Source: Amycolatopsis sp. A133 (lineage in GTDB: Bacteria > Actinomycetota > Actinomycetes > Mycobacteriales > Pseudonocardiaceae). From it: DNA of 64,000 nucleotides. Below the pieces are notes generated by a model. It searched no databases and was not told the DNA's origin. It saw only the letters and a program-made list of their open reading frames with translations. The DNA is taken from NCBI RefSeq assembly GCF_031082405.1, contig NZ_JAVHJU010000002.1:1-64000 (forward strand), given 5' to 3'. Position numbers and translations under genes: made by a program. This document shows positions 7,283-17,777 of this stretch, piece by piece. Numbering within the stretch: position 1 is the stretch's first letter; every line of letters begins with the position of its first letter.

Positions 7283-10200
7283 TCACGCACAAGGCAGGTC
7301 GGTGAGCGCACCCGGCGAAACCTTGGTGATCTCCTCGGCAGCCAGCGGACGGCCGACGGCTCGGCAGAGTTCCGCGAACCACGTGTCCGGGTTCAGGGTC
7401 ACCGCAAAAGGCGCGGTCCTGGTGTCGACCACAAGGGTGTCTCCCTCAACGCGCAAGCTGCCGGCGACCGACGGGTCGGAAGTGATCCGCACGGTGCTGA
7501 CGAAGCCGCGGGCGAAGTCCCAAGCGGTGACATCGGGCCAGCCCTCCGCGAGAACGGTGTCCCCGCGGCCGAAAGCGACGAGATGCCCCGGGACCGGGAC
7601 CGGTCCGGCGATCCTGGCTCCGCTCTCGAGATCCCACACCGCCGGCCCGCCTTCGGGCGACAGGATCGCGATCTTCGCCCCCGCGGTGTCGATCACCGCC
7701 GAGCTCGAGGTGCCCTCCGCCACGGCGAACCCGAGCGGAACGGTCTTCACGACGAGCCGGCGTTCGACGTCCCGGATCCGCAGCACATCCGCCTGCACGG
7801 TGACGACCTCGTGCGGATGGCCCGGCCGGACCAGAACCACGTCCGGCTTCGTGCCGAACGGCACCGGTTCCCCCAGCGCGGCCCCGGTACCGGCGTCCCA
7901 GCGGTGGAGGAACGGCCCGCAGACCAGCGCCAGCTCCCGGTCCTGCGGGGTGAGCAGCGTGCTCTCGCCGGAGACACACGGCGACGCGGCGGCCGGCAGC
8001 CGGATCGTCCGCCGTGGCGTGAAGTACGGCGTGTCGAACACCGCGATCTCCGCGCCGCGGACGGCGACGACGTGGTTCCCGTCCGCGGTGAAGGCGGCCG
8101 AGGTGAAGTCGCCGGAATGAGCGCCGAGGACGGCACCGTCGGCGAGGTCCACCAGCTCGTGCCGCTCGCCGGCGGCCCGGAGGGCGTACCGGCCGGTGGG
8201 GTCCGGCCGTCCGCCGTCGACCGTGCTGTCAGGCACCTCGGGCGCCCGCAGGGTGAGCACCGACTTCCCCGCCTGCCGGCGGATCAGCAGGTCGCCGTTG
8301 TGGTCCGGCGCCGCCGTCGCCACAAAAGCGGTCTGCTCCGGGATCGCGGGTGCGCGGAAGAGGTAGTGCTTGCGCGTCACCAGGTCGACGGCGATCCCCG
8401 CCCGGTAGGGGTCGGCGGTGCTGCCGTCGAACCCGAAAAGGTAGCGCCCGCTTCGGTCGAGGACCGGGTCCGGACACGGGAAGGACGGGATGACGTACTT
8501 GTCCGCACCGGTCGCGACGGCGACGACGTGCACGGTCCCGTGCAGGTCGCACGTCACCACGGTGGCGCCGTTTTCGGCCGGGAGCGCCCCGGCCGGCAGG
8601 CCGCGGATCTTCTCCCCGGTGGCGATCCGGATCACCGCGCCCGGCAGGGGCTGCGGTTCGGTGAAAACGGGAGTGGACGGCGCCGGAGCCACCTCGACGA
8701 AGGTGTCGGATCCGGCCCCGAACGTCGCGTCGAACCCCGGCGGGAGGTCGTCGTGCCGTTCGTAGACGACCCGCCGGGCCGTCAGGTCCACCACGGCGAG
8801 CGGGGTGGGCCACTTGGGGTTGAGCTCGGCCCGGGGCCGCGCCCACAGCAGCAGGTACCTGTTGTCGGGTGAGATGCGCAGGGAGTCGGCCATCGTCCGG
8901 TAGGGCGCGGTCGCCCCGGCCGGCGTGAACGGCCGTGGGTCACCGCCGCCGGTCCACAAGTTCAGGGAACCCGATGGGCCGACGAACGCGATCGTCTTGC
9001 CGTCCCGGCTGATCGCGAACGAGCCCACGCTGCCTTCGGCGATCGTCCGGGAGCTCGGCGCCGGGCCGAGCAGTCCGGTCTGGACGACGAGCCGGGTTCC
9101 CCCGCCGGCGGTCCGGCTCGCCATCGCGGCGGTGCCGCCGTCGGCGGAGAAAGTCCACCCGGGGAGCTTCGTGCCGCCGGCGACGTCGTGGTCGATGTGG
9201 TCGACCGAACCCATCGCCAGGTACTGCCGGAAGAGCGCCTCGTACGCTTCCTGCGTGCCGTTGTCGTTGTGCCACGCGGCCAAGGCGAGCTGGAGGGACC
9301 GGACCGGCTCGGCTTCGTCGCGCGAGGCGCGGCCGAGCATGTGCGACCCCTGCGTGTGCAGCTGCCGTTCGTTCGCCACGCTCGTCCGCCACGCGAGGAG
9401 CCCGGCGATCGAGGCGATCACCACCAGCAACGCCAGCGAGACGACCGTCGCCCGCCGGATCTTCCTGGTGCGCTGCTCGTGGCGCCGCGACGCGTCCAGG
9501 AACTGCGCGCCGGTCGAGCTCAGTTCGAAGCGGTAGCGGGCTTCGGGCCGCTCGCCGGCGGTGTCCGTCGCCCACTCCAGCGCCGTCCGCAGTGCGTCGC
9601 CCCGGTACAGGCGGGAAGGCTCCCGGCCACCACGGTCCCAAGCCGTGGCGGCTTCTTCGACCTCCTGCCGCGTGAGGTGACCGGTGGGGTCCTCCTCGAG
9701 CCACTGCTCCAGTTCCGGCCAGCTGTGCAGGAGCACGTCGTGGGTGATCTGCACGGTGTCCTGCTGCCGGGTGAGCAGGCGGGCGTCGACGAACGCGTTC
9801 ATCACCGCCGTCGCGGCAGGCGGTTGCGCGAACGAGCCGGTCAGCTCCGCCTGGGGCAGGCGGCGCCGGGTGGGATCGCTGTCGCCGCTCACCTTGATCA
9901 GGCGCAGGAACACGGCCTTCGCCAGCAGCCGGTCGCGCTTGTTCAAGCCGGCGAAGATTTTGTCGGCGGTCGTGGCGATGGCGTGCCGGATACCGCCGGT
10001 CTTCCGGTACCCCTCGACGGTCATTGTGGATCCGTGGCGTTCCCGCCAGGTGCCGCGCAGCGCGTGCGCGAGGAACGGCAGCCGGCCGGCCTCGTACCGG
10101 ACCGGCGCGTCCGTGCCGGGGCCCGCGACCACGCCGAGGTCGCCGAGCAGCACGTCGACCAGCCCGTTTTCCAGCTCGAGGCCGACGTCGAGCGCGGGGT

Positions 10201-11013
10201 TGACGATCGCCTCGCGCAGCTGCGTCGCCGACAGCGGGCCGACGATCAGCGGCGCGTCCTCCAGCGCGGGGCGCAGTTGCGGACGGCTCGAGAGCTGCTC
10301 GTAGAGATCCGCGCGGACACCGAGGACGACCAGGCCGAGCGGCCGCCGTCCGCGGCTCCGTCCGCCGCCCGGGCGAGGAAGCCGAGGAACGTCCTGCGCT
10401 GCGCCTCGTCTTCGCAGGCGTCGAACAGCTCCTCGAACTGGTCGACGATCACCACGAGCCGGGCGTCCGGGTGCTGCGCGCGGATCGTGGTCCGCAAATC
10501 CGCGATCAAGGAGTCCAGGCCGGCTTCGGCACCGGCCAGGAGCCGCTCCTGCAGCGTCGCCCGGTCGGTGCCGGTTTCCGCCGCCAGCCGCGACAACAGC
10601 GCGTCCAGGGGTTCGGCGGTGGGGGTCAGGAAAAGCGTGGGCCACGCGTGCGAACCCGGCAGCGCGGCCTGCCGGAGCCGGGGCACCAGGCCGGCGCCGA
10701 GGAGCGACGACTTCCCGGCCCCCGAGGGCGCGAGGACGAGCTGGATCCCGCCGCCGTCCCGGCGCCGGTCGAGCCGGCCGACCAGCTCCGCGACGAGCTG
10801 GTCCCGGCCGAAGAACCACTTGGCCTGGTCCGGCCGGAACGGGGACAAGCCGGGGTAGGGGCACTCGGGCGGTGGCCCGCCGGACGTCGTGCGCCGCGTC
10901 CCCTGCGGGTAGTGGATGTGCTGGTCCCGGCCGGCCTGGTGAATCGAGCCCGGGCCGTGGTGGTGCGCCTCGAGGTGCGGGCCCGCGCCGGTTTCCCCGT
11001 CGTCGTGCGCCAT
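7283..11013 (-). pseudogene. STAND NTPase (nSTAND1-like) with N-terminal amyloid-like motif and propeller-like C-terminus; frameshifted
   Basis: Read leftwards from ATG 11013, overlapping the SEFIR gene stop (TGATG). Residues 20-33 hold GPGSIHQAGRDQHI, matching the C-terminus of the upstream protein. Next come PYPGLSPFRPDQAKWFFGRD, Walker A APSGAGKSS (about 95-103) and Walker B VVIVDQFEEL (about 187-196), typical of nSTAND1 ATPases. After codon 225 (about 10338-10350) the reading frame must shift by one base to continue with LGLVVLGVRADLYEQL. The second frame then runs through a winged-helix-like region, a membrane segment (VVSLALLVVIASIAGLLAW, near 9.4 kb) and a roughly 600-residue propeller-like sensor domain, ending at 7283. 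The joined protein would be about 1243 residues. The shift could be real decay, a sequencing error in a GC-rich run, or recoding. Confidence 0.8.
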
Positions 11014-12188
11014 CACGCCCCGGTGATGTGCTGATCGCGCCCGGCCTGGAAGACCCGGCCGGTGCCGTAGTTGTACGCGGTCATCCTCGTCGTGCCGGAG
11101 ACTTGCGAGACCTCGTCGTCGTCCGGCAGCGGCGCCCCGGCGGGCGGGGTGATCCGGTCGGCGTGGCCGGCGGTCAGGACGGCCATCAGGTCCGCGATCC
11201 CGTCCGCGTCGAGGGAGCCGACGTGGTACCGGTCCGCGGAATGGGGTTGCAGGAAGTAGGGGATTTCGGCCTTCGTGTGCCCGGGCAGCACCACCGGCAG
11301 CAGCTTGCGCTTCCACCGCGGCCGGTCGCCGTGCAGCTCGTCGCGGATGACCGCCGCTTCCGACTGGACGCCCGGGTTCCGGAGGGAATCGTCGAGGTCG
11401 TCGGCGGCCCGCTTGTAGTCCGGTGACGCGATGACGATCGTGAAGTCGCAGCGCACGATGGCCCGGACCGCCCAGGTCCCCCAGTCCTGCCGCCCCGGGG
11501 GCACCCACTGGTCGAGAACGACTTCGGCGCCGCTGTCCCGGAGGAGTTCGGCGAACCGGCGGACCTGGTCCTTGTGCGCCGGTGAGTCGTGGGCGTAGGA
11601 GACGAACACGGTCGGCGGGCGGTGGCCGTCCTCTCCGGGCTCCCCGTCGGTTCCGGGCAGCGGCACCGAGACGAACCGCTCGGCACCGAGGCGGACGTCG
11701 TCCCGCAGCAGCCCGGCGAAGGCGTCGAACTGGGTCTCGGTCAGGTCTTCCCGCGCCTGTTCCCACTGCCGCCGTCGCCAGTCGCCGGGCTCGAGCCGGG
11801 GCTCCCGGACCGCCACCCGCAGGTGCTCCCCCGGAACGGCCGTAACGCGGCCGAGGTCGAACATCCGCAGGACGAGCCGCGTCAGCACCGGAACGGCGAC
11901 CAGGTCGTGGTGGGCGTGCGCCAGGGCCGTGGTGACGGCCACGCCGTTGTACAGCAGCCTGCCGGCAGCGTCGGGCACCTCGACCGGCCGCAGATCCCCC
12001 GGCGTGCCGAACGTCGCCAGTTCCGCACACTGCCGGGCAAGCGCGGCGACAACGGGGTACGGGTCCGCGTCCGGCAGCCCCAGCGCCACGACCATCCGGA
12101 CGAGCGACGCCGCGGTCACCCGCCGGCTCCCCGCCTCGGTCCCGGCACCGGCGAGATCTGCGGGCTCGGCCGCACCGTCGGCCACCAC
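11013..12188 (-). CDS. SEFIR/TIR-like domain protein with C-terminal amyloid-like motif
   Basis: A 391-residue putative effector. A helical N-terminal domain (1-190) of unknown family is followed by a SEFIR domain at about 192-310: TVFVSYAHDSPAHKDQVRRF, then LRDSGAEVVLDQW, DFTIVIASPDY, and a late LLPVVLPG strand. SEFIR domains are TIR relatives. The last 17 residues are GTGRVFQAGRDQHITGA, repeating the motif at the N-terminus of the STAND protein encoded just downstream. GTG 12188 was chosen because AGGAGG (12195-12200) lies six bases upstream. The stop overlaps the next start by one base. Role inferred: effector of a signalling or immunity pair. Confidence 0.85.
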   Translation of the reverse strand: MVADGAAEPADLAGAGTEAGSRRVTAASLVRMVVALGLPDADPYPVVAALARQCAELATFGTPGDLRPVEVPDAAGRLLYNGVAVTTALAHAHHDLVAVPVLTRLVLRMFDLGRVTAVPGEHLRVAVREPRLEPGDWRRRQWEQAREDLTETQFDAFAGLLRDDVRLGAERFVSVPLPGTDGEPGEDGHRPPTVFVSYAHDSPAHKDQVRRFAELLRDSGAEVVLDQWVPPGRQDWGTWAVRAIVRCDFTIVIASPDYKRAADDLDDSLRNPGVQSEAAVIRDELHGDRPRWKRKLLPVVLPGHTKAEIPYFLQPHSADRYHVGSLDADGIADLMAVLTAGHADRITPPAGAPLPDDDEVSQVSGTTRMTAYNYGTGRVFQAGRDQHITGA

Positions 12189-12344
12189 CGATCGCCTCCT
12201 CCCGCCGCCACGCACGGCAACTGACGACGAGGCTACCGGCACCCACCCCACCCGATCGTGTGGATGATGCCCGAATCCGGCGACCTTACGGTGAATTGTC
12301 CCGCTTTTGTCCACTACCTGCGGAGAAAGCCTTCAGCAGCAATT

Positions 12345-12360
12345 CCACTGTGGACAGTGG
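12345..12360. repeat. Short inverted repeat in divergent spacer
   Basis: CCACTGT-GG-ACAGTGG lies in the 293-base spacer between the divergent SEFIR and GlxA-type genes. The spacer holds no further gene. The CCACTGTGG core recurs in other spacers of this window. Confidence 0.4.
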
Positions 12361-12481
12361 GCCGCTTTCGGTCGTCTCGCTACCGGTCGCCGGGTTGCCT
12401 CCCCGAAACTCGACGTCTGCGCGACACTGGCAGTGAACCGGCGAACAGCCGACCGTCCTACCGGGCGAGGGGGCCTCGGAC

Positions 12482-13516
12482 GTGAACACTGCAGTCACCG
12501 GGAACCGGCGGGTGCTGGTCGTCGCCTACGACGATGCGCAGATCCTCGACGTCGCCTGTCCGAGCGCGTCGCTCGAGATCGCGAACAGCCACGGCGCCGG
12601 GCCGCCGTACACCATCGAACTCGCCACCGTCAGCGGGAAGCCCGTGCGCAGCTCGTCCGGGATCGGGTTGACCGGGGCCCGGCGGCTCGCCTCCGTCACC
12701 GGCCGGATCGACACGTTGCTGATCGTCGGCGGTCACGGGACCGAAGCCGCCATGGCCGACGACGCGCTGCTGACGCAGGTGCGGCGGCTGGCTCCCCGGA
12801 GCCGGCGGATCGCCTCGGTGTGCACCGGGGCCTTCGTGCTCGCGGCGGCGGGACTGCTCGACGGGCGGCGAGCCACCACGCACTGGGGGTACGGCGAGCT
12901 CATGGCGTCGGTGTTCCCCGACGTCACCGTGGACCTCGCGCCGCTTTACGTCCGCGACGGCAACGTCTACACCTCCGCCGGCGTCACGAGTGCGCTCGAC
13001 CTCACGCTGGCCCTGATCGAAGACGACCACGGCCCCACGCTGGCCCGCGAGGTGGCGCGGGAACTGGTCACCTACCTGCACCGCCCGGCGGACCAGGCCC
13101 AGATCAGCACGTTCCTCGCGCCGCCGCCGGGCGACCGGGTCGTCGGCGACCTGCTGGGCTACGTCAGCGCCCACCTCCCCGAGGACCTGAGCCCGTCGGC
13201 GCTGGCCGCACGGGCCGGGATCAGCACCCGCCACCTGAACCGGCTTTTCACGCGCCAGCTGGGCATCACCCCGGCTCGCGCCGTGCGCGAAGCGCGGACC
13301 GAGGCCGCCGCGCACTTGGTGCGGGGCAGCGAACTGTCCCTCGCCGCGGTCGCCCGCCGGTGCGGGTTCCGGTCGGCGGAGACGCTCCGGCAGGCGTTCC
13401 TCAGCCACTACGGGCTGAGCGGGGACACGATTCGCAGGATGGCGGACATGCCCCAACCACGGGACGACGACCAGCCGCAGACTTCCCGGCGCAAGGGGCG
13501 CACACACGGGGGGTAG
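12482..13516 (+). CDS. GlxA-family AraC-type regulator with DJ-1/PfpI domain
   Basis: A 344-residue protein. The N-terminal half (about 8-190) is a class I glutamine-amidotransferase-like/DJ-1 domain with LLIVGGHGTE and the nucleophile-elbow motif SVCTGAFVLAAAGLLDG, followed by RATTHW. The C-terminal third (about 215-320) is an AraC helix-turn-helix pair: LAARAGISTRHLNRLFTRQL and VARRCGFRSAETLRQAF. Such regulators sense small molecules and activate nearby operons. Start GTG 12482. The last 25 residues are a charged tail. The target is unknown; it is divergent from the SEFIR gene and 95 bases before the secreted I36-like gene. Confidence 0.92.
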   Translation: MNTAVTGNRRVLVVAYDDAQILDVACPSASLEIANSHGAGPPYTIELATVSGKPVRSSSGIGLTGARRLASVTGRIDTLLIVGGHGTEAAMADDALLTQVRRLAPRSRRIASVCTGAFVLAAAGLLDGRRATTHWGYGELMASVFPDVTVDLAPLYVRDGNVYTSAGVTSALDLTLALIEDDHGPTLAREVARELVTYLHRPADQAQISTFLAPPPGDRVVGDLLGYVSAHLPEDLSPSALAARAGISTRHLNRLFTRQLGITPARAVREARTEAAAHLVRGSELSLAAVARRCGFRSAETLRQAFLSHYGLSGDTIRRMADMPQPRDDDQPQTSRRKGRTHGG

Positions 13517-13611
13517 GCCGCTTCCCCGGGGAGGGGAAGCGGCTTCCCGGACCGCAAGCCGGTTCAAGCCTCCGTGTACCGCGCCCGTCAACGGTTATGG
13601 AGGGAACCACC

Positions 13612-13992
13612 ATGCGCCGAACTTTCACCAGGCTCTCGCTCACGTTGTCCGGAGCGGCGATGCTCGCCGGAGCGGTCGTCCCGACGGCGTCAGCCGGCAC
13701 CCTGTCCCCGCTCCACGTCGACTCGCTGGGCGACTGCCCGAGCGGACGCGTCTGCATGTGGACGGCGGGCAACTTCGCGTACGCGCCGACGGCCTACCCG
13801 GCCGTGTCGTTCCGCTCGCTCAACCCGGGCGACCACGACGGGGTCAGCAGCTGGGCCAACAAGACGTCGTACCAGTACTGCCTGTACGACAACGGCAACA
13901 CGATCCTCCTCGACACGCTGGCCCCGGGCCGCTCGCGCGGAACGATGCCCGCCGGCACCAACGATCGGGCGGACGCCTACGGGCGCTGCTGA
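13612..13992 (+). CDS. Secreted peptidase-inhibitor I36-like protein
   Basis: A 126-residue exported protein. Residues 1-28 are a Sec signal peptide with the n-region MRRTFTRLS, a hydrophobic core and a likely cleavage after A-S-A. The mature part has four cysteines (GDCPSGRVCMW near 41-51, QYCLYDNG, and a final GRC), matching the small beta/gamma-crystallin-like I36 inhibitor family of Streptomyces. ATG 13612 has GGAGGG at about 13599-13604; an in-frame ATG five codons earlier overlaps that site. A strong terminator follows, so it is monocistronic. Confidence 0.82.
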   Translation: MRRTFTRLSLTLSGAAMLAGAVVPTASAGTLSPLHVDSLGDCPSGRVCMWTAGNFAYAPTAYPAVSFRSLNPGDHDGVSSWANKTSYQYCLYDNGNTILLDTLAPGRSRGTMPAGTNDRADAYGRC

Positions 13993-14012
13993 ACCGAACC
14001 GCAAGACGCCGG

Positions 14013-14041
14013 AGGCCCCGCACCGGCTCGGTGCGGGGCCT
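14013..14041 (+). terminator. Hairpin terminator after I36-like gene
   Basis: A 13-bp perfect stem (AGGCCCCGCACCG, 14013-14025, and complement 14029-14041) with a GCT loop, followed by T-rich sequence. Confidence 0.85.
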
Positions 14042-15690
14042 TCGGAGTGCTTCACACAGAACACATTCCAGCAGCACCGAGAGACTCCCGGCCTTCCCGC
14101 GGCTCGGACCGTCGTCGAGTACGGCCGGCGCCGACGAAACTATCTCCTGGATCTGGTCCCACATCGTCTACGGCCTGCCCTCTGCGCCGACATCGCCTCG
14201 GCCGCCCAACCGAGCACTCTCGGCGTCGCTGCCAGCCGACAGAGCACGTTTGTCGGGGCACGACCGCACCTCGCTCCTGCTCAGACCCTGTTGACCACGG
14301 CGATTCCGCACCTGCCCCGGCCCCGGGCGGTTCCGCACCCCGTTGCGATGGACGAAGCCCTGAGCCGTGATCTGGAACTCCCCCCCGTCCTGGCCCGCGC
14401 TTGCCTTGTCGCACAATCCGCCGCCGAACGTCTCGCCCCACCCGCTGCCGGCGTTGATTTGATGACCGGAGCCGGGCGCCCGGCTCGACGAACCGACCGG
14501 CAGCTTGCAGGTCGCCGTCAACGATGACACCAACGCCGCGCAGGTCACCGCCGTTGGGGGTACCCCGGTCAAGGTCACCCGCGACCGGAACCAGCTGCGG
14601 CGTCTCAGCGGTGAAGGAGCCCGGCTCGCCGCCGGCGTACCTTCCGCGAGCGGGTGGGGCACCGAACCGATCACCGGCACCGTGCGCCCGTGGCTCCAAC
14701 CCCACACGCTCCACCGGATCACCGACTGGAGGTGCCTTGCCGGGTCTGCACAACAGAGGTTCAGGTCACCCGAAGTCCGCGCTTCGATCAACCCCGCGAT
14801 CGTTTCGGCGCGGCGAATGCGCAATTTCATCGTCGATCCATGGATCCCATTGCCGCATCTCGGCCCGGAAGCTCTCAGCTCCACTTCGGACCCAGCGACG
14901 CGTCCATGAAACTCATCGGGCACGCCCTGACACGAGCGCGAACGAACCTACACATCTCACGCCAGGGCATTCGCGGACATCGGTTTCAGAGATCGACATG
15001 CGCACTCCGTCGAGCAAGAGCTTTTTTAACCAGCGCGCTGCCGTCCGCGAATAAGATATAACACTTACGTCACTCATTGATACCGATATCATAACATCCT
15101 AAATGAGGGTCAGCTCGGCCCTCCGAAGCGGCATGCGCGCACTCAGCCAAGGGGGCGCCACTCAGCGTGTTCGCTGTAGCAGCAGCCGAACCAGGTGCGA
15201 CTGAAAAGCCATGACCCGTTGCCCGGTTTTCGCCCGCACCCCATGACCACGGACGAAACCACACGATGGGGGGCCGCGTCCGGCTTCGATGACACCGATT
15301 CGGGCCTTATCGTGCGGACCATGCCATGCTCATGCTTCTGCACGTGCACTCAGTCGGGTATCGAGGTAGGCGGTTCGCCACGCTGCGCCGCTGAACCGCG
15401 GGTCCCGTGTGACTTGAGTGAAGGCGTGAGAGTGACATCGTCGATGAGCGAGAAGCGCACTGTAACCACCTCCGAACCGTGCACAGCTTCCCTTTTTACC
15501 CTGATCAAGGGTGACGAACGGGCAATGCTGCCGCACGCAACGGCACAGAGTCTGATTATCGCACCGCCAGGAGTCGGCTACGGTGCGCCCAATGGGCTCA
15601 AAGCTGGAGAGCGACCGCAGAAGCACGGTATGGTGGGACGCTCCAGAACAACATCGCACGGCGTTGAGTCACTCGGCGGGGAGCGAGCGA
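14042..15690. other. Gene-poor, locally AT-rich stretch; no supported gene
   Basis: Several overlapping open frames exist on both strands, but none shows a recognisable domain, a good RBS or steady third-position GC bias. The minus-strand frame at 14168-14923 looks like a worn remnant with Gly/Ser-rich sequence. Bases 15010-15110 are strikingly AT-rich for this genome, including a T6 run and ATATCATAACATCC. This looks like decayed acquired DNA and a plausible Lsr2 target. Confidence 0.5.
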
Positions 15691-17769
15691 ATGAGCGCTG
15701 AGACCGAGTCCGACAGGCTCGCGGTACCGATCAGTCGTCGTACCCCGATGGCTCGTTCGACCTCGGCGCCTTACACGCTCAACGACACCCCTCAGCAACT
15801 CCCACCCGAACCCTCGTTGTTCGTCAACCGGTCACGAGAGCTTTCGGCAATTTCCGACAAGGTACGGAAAACGGAGGACAACCGGGCAGCCGTGATCGTG
15901 CTGAGCGGGCTGGGCGGTGTCGGGAAGACCGCAGCAGTGCTCAAGTGGGCTCACCACCACCTCGAGCGCTTCACCGAAGGCCAGCTGTATGCCGACCTCG
16001 CCGACTACCGACGTCCCGGCGGCGTCGAGCTTTCCGAGGTGCTGGGCAGCTTTCTCCGTGTCCTCGGCGTTCGCGAGGACTACCTGCCTTCATCGTTCCC
16101 GGAGCGGGCCGCGATGTTCCGGTCCCGCACCTTGACGAGGCGACTGCTGGTGGTGCTTGAAAACGCGGACCTGGCGGCACAGGTGCGGCCGTTGATCCCC
16201 GGTTCCAGCAAGAGCGTCGTCCTGGTCACCAGCCGTCGCAGACTGGGCAGCCTCATCACCGACGGCGCCGAATTCATCGATGTCGCCCCGCTGACAGTCT
16301 CCGACGGCAAGCTGCTGATGACGGAAATCGTGCCGGAGCTCCCGGCCAACGACCGCGCAGCCGTCGGCGAACTGGTCGGCTTGTGCGGGGGCCTCCCACT
16401 GGCGCTGTGCGTGGCCGGCGCCCAACTGGCCTTGCGGAAACAGTGGTCCATACCACGTCTGATCCGGTATCTCACGGACGAGCGGCACCGGCTCGACCGG
16501 CTGGAGTTCGAGGGCGAGGACGGAGTGCGGTCCATGTTCGACGCGGCTTACAGCGAACTACCGGCCGATGCCGGACGGGTGTACCGGCTGCTGGGACTCC
16601 ATCCCGGCCCCCAGTTCTCGCTGAACGCGGCGGCCGCACTGGCCGGGCTGACCCTCGATGCCGCGGACGAGCTCCTCGGCGTCCTCCTTGCGTCGAACCT
16701 CCTTCAGGAACTCGGCAACGACCGCTACCGGATGCACGATCTCGTCCATTTGCATGCTCAGGCCGTGGCCGAGCGCGACGAGCCGAAGGAATCCGGCGAC
16801 ACCGCCGTCACGCGCATGATCGACTGGTACACGCGCGCCGCGGCCGCAGCCGATCGGGCCGTGATGGGCGACGGCCGGTGGCGAGTCTCCGGCCGGGCGC
16901 CCGAGGAGTCGGAGCCACGGTTCGATAAACCGGGCGCGATGGAGTGGTTTTCGGCAGAGCGATCCCACCTCCTCGCGGTCGTTCAGGAAGCGTGGCGTCG
17001 CGAGATGCTCGATACGGTGTGGTGGCTCTGCGAATCATTGTGGGCTTTCTACTACAATATGAAGGTTCATTCGGATTGGATCGCAACACACCGGCTCGGC
17101 GTTGTCGCAGCGCACCGGCGCGGAAACGGCTCCGCCGAAGCGCGCATCCGCAACCAGCTTGCCCGGGCGTTCATCGAATTACGTGATTTCGAATCGGCTG
17201 ACGAACAGCTGACGGCGGCTATTGCAGTCGCAGAAGGTGACCTGCATGCAGAAGCTGTGATAGCGGAATCACGGGGACTCTTGTTTCGCGCTTTACGCCG
17301 TTACCGGGAGTCCGAAGAAAACCTGCGCCGGGCCCGCGATCTCAACCGACGTCTCGGCAGCGACCGCGGCGTGGTCATCCAGTCTTGCCAGCTCGGGGAT
17401 CTGCTGATCCAAGCCGGGCACACTGACGACGGCCTGCGCACGCTCACCGAAGCAATGTCCATCGCCGAACAGATCCAGGACAGCATGTGCGCCGCGAAGG
17501 CGGGCATCGCGCTGGGTAGCGCCTACGAAAGCCTGGAACGCTTCGAGGACGCGCGATCCGTGCTGCGGTCCGCGATCCAGACGACTCGCGACAGCCGGCT
17601 ACCGGTGAAAGAAGCTCAGGCGCTGGAAATCCTCGTCAAGGTCGCCCAGCACGACAACGACCGCGAACTGCTTCGGCACTCGGCCAAGCGACTCGTCCAG
17701 CTCTACGAAGCAACGGGAAGCCCTTCGGTCAACGTGGCCAAGAGCCTGCTCGATGAAGACCCGTCCTGA
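15691..17769 (+). CDS. NB-ARC STAND protein with TPR repeats
   Basis: A 692-residue STAND ATPase. A roughly 45-residue disordered N-terminus precedes an NB-ARC core: Walker A GLGGVGKT (about 73-80), a Walker B-like strand RRLLVVLENAD (with Glu where Asp is usual), an arginine-sensor strand VVLVTSRRRLG, a GLPL motif (CGGLPLALCVAG) and an MHD motif (YRMHDLVH, about 347-354). Residues about 420-690 form TPR helices (for example YRESEENLRRARDLNRRLG). No effector domain is fused. ATG 15691 was chosen for an upstream GGGGAG; the frame is open earlier. Such proteins are either AfsR-like regulators or immune sensors. It is convergent with the next gene. Confidence 0.9.
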   Translation: MSAETESDRLAVPISRRTPMARSTSAPYTLNDTPQQLPPEPSLFVNRSRELSAISDKVRKTEDNRAAVIVLSGLGGVGKTAAVLKWAHHHLERFTEGQLYADLADYRRPGGVELSEVLGSFLRVLGVREDYLPSSFPERAAMFRSRTLTRRLLVVLENADLAAQVRPLIPGSSKSVVLVTSRRRLGSLITDGAEFIDVAPLTVSDGKLLMTEIVPELPANDRAAVGELVGLCGGLPLALCVAGAQLALRKQWSIPRLIRYLTDERHRLDRLEFEGEDGVRSMFDAAYSELPADAGRVYRLLGLHPGPQFSLNAAAALAGLTLDAADELLGVLLASNLLQELGNDRYRMHDLVHLHAQAVAERDEPKESGDTAVTRMIDWYTRAAAAADRAVMGDGRWRVSGRAPEESEPRFDKPGAMEWFSAERSHLLAVVQEAWRREMLDTVWWLCESLWAFYYNMKVHSDWIATHRLGVVAAHRRGNGSAEARIRNQLARAFIELRDFESADEQLTAAIAVAEGDLHAEAVIAESRGLLFRALRRYRESEENLRRARDLNRRLGSDRGVVIQSCQLGDLLIQAGHTDDGLRTLTEAMSIAEQIQDSMCAAKAGIALGSAYESLERFEDARSVLRSAIQTTRDSRLPVKEAQALEILVKVAQHDNDRELLRHSAKRLVQLYEATGSPSVNVAKSLLDEDPS

Positions 17770-17777
17770 CTGCCGGA

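Noticed and set aside
14052..14923. Overlapping minus-strand frames of about 230-250 residues
   Set aside because: Neither has a domain, a good RBS or steady codon bias; the sequences are Arg/Gly/Ser-rich and look like chance open frames.
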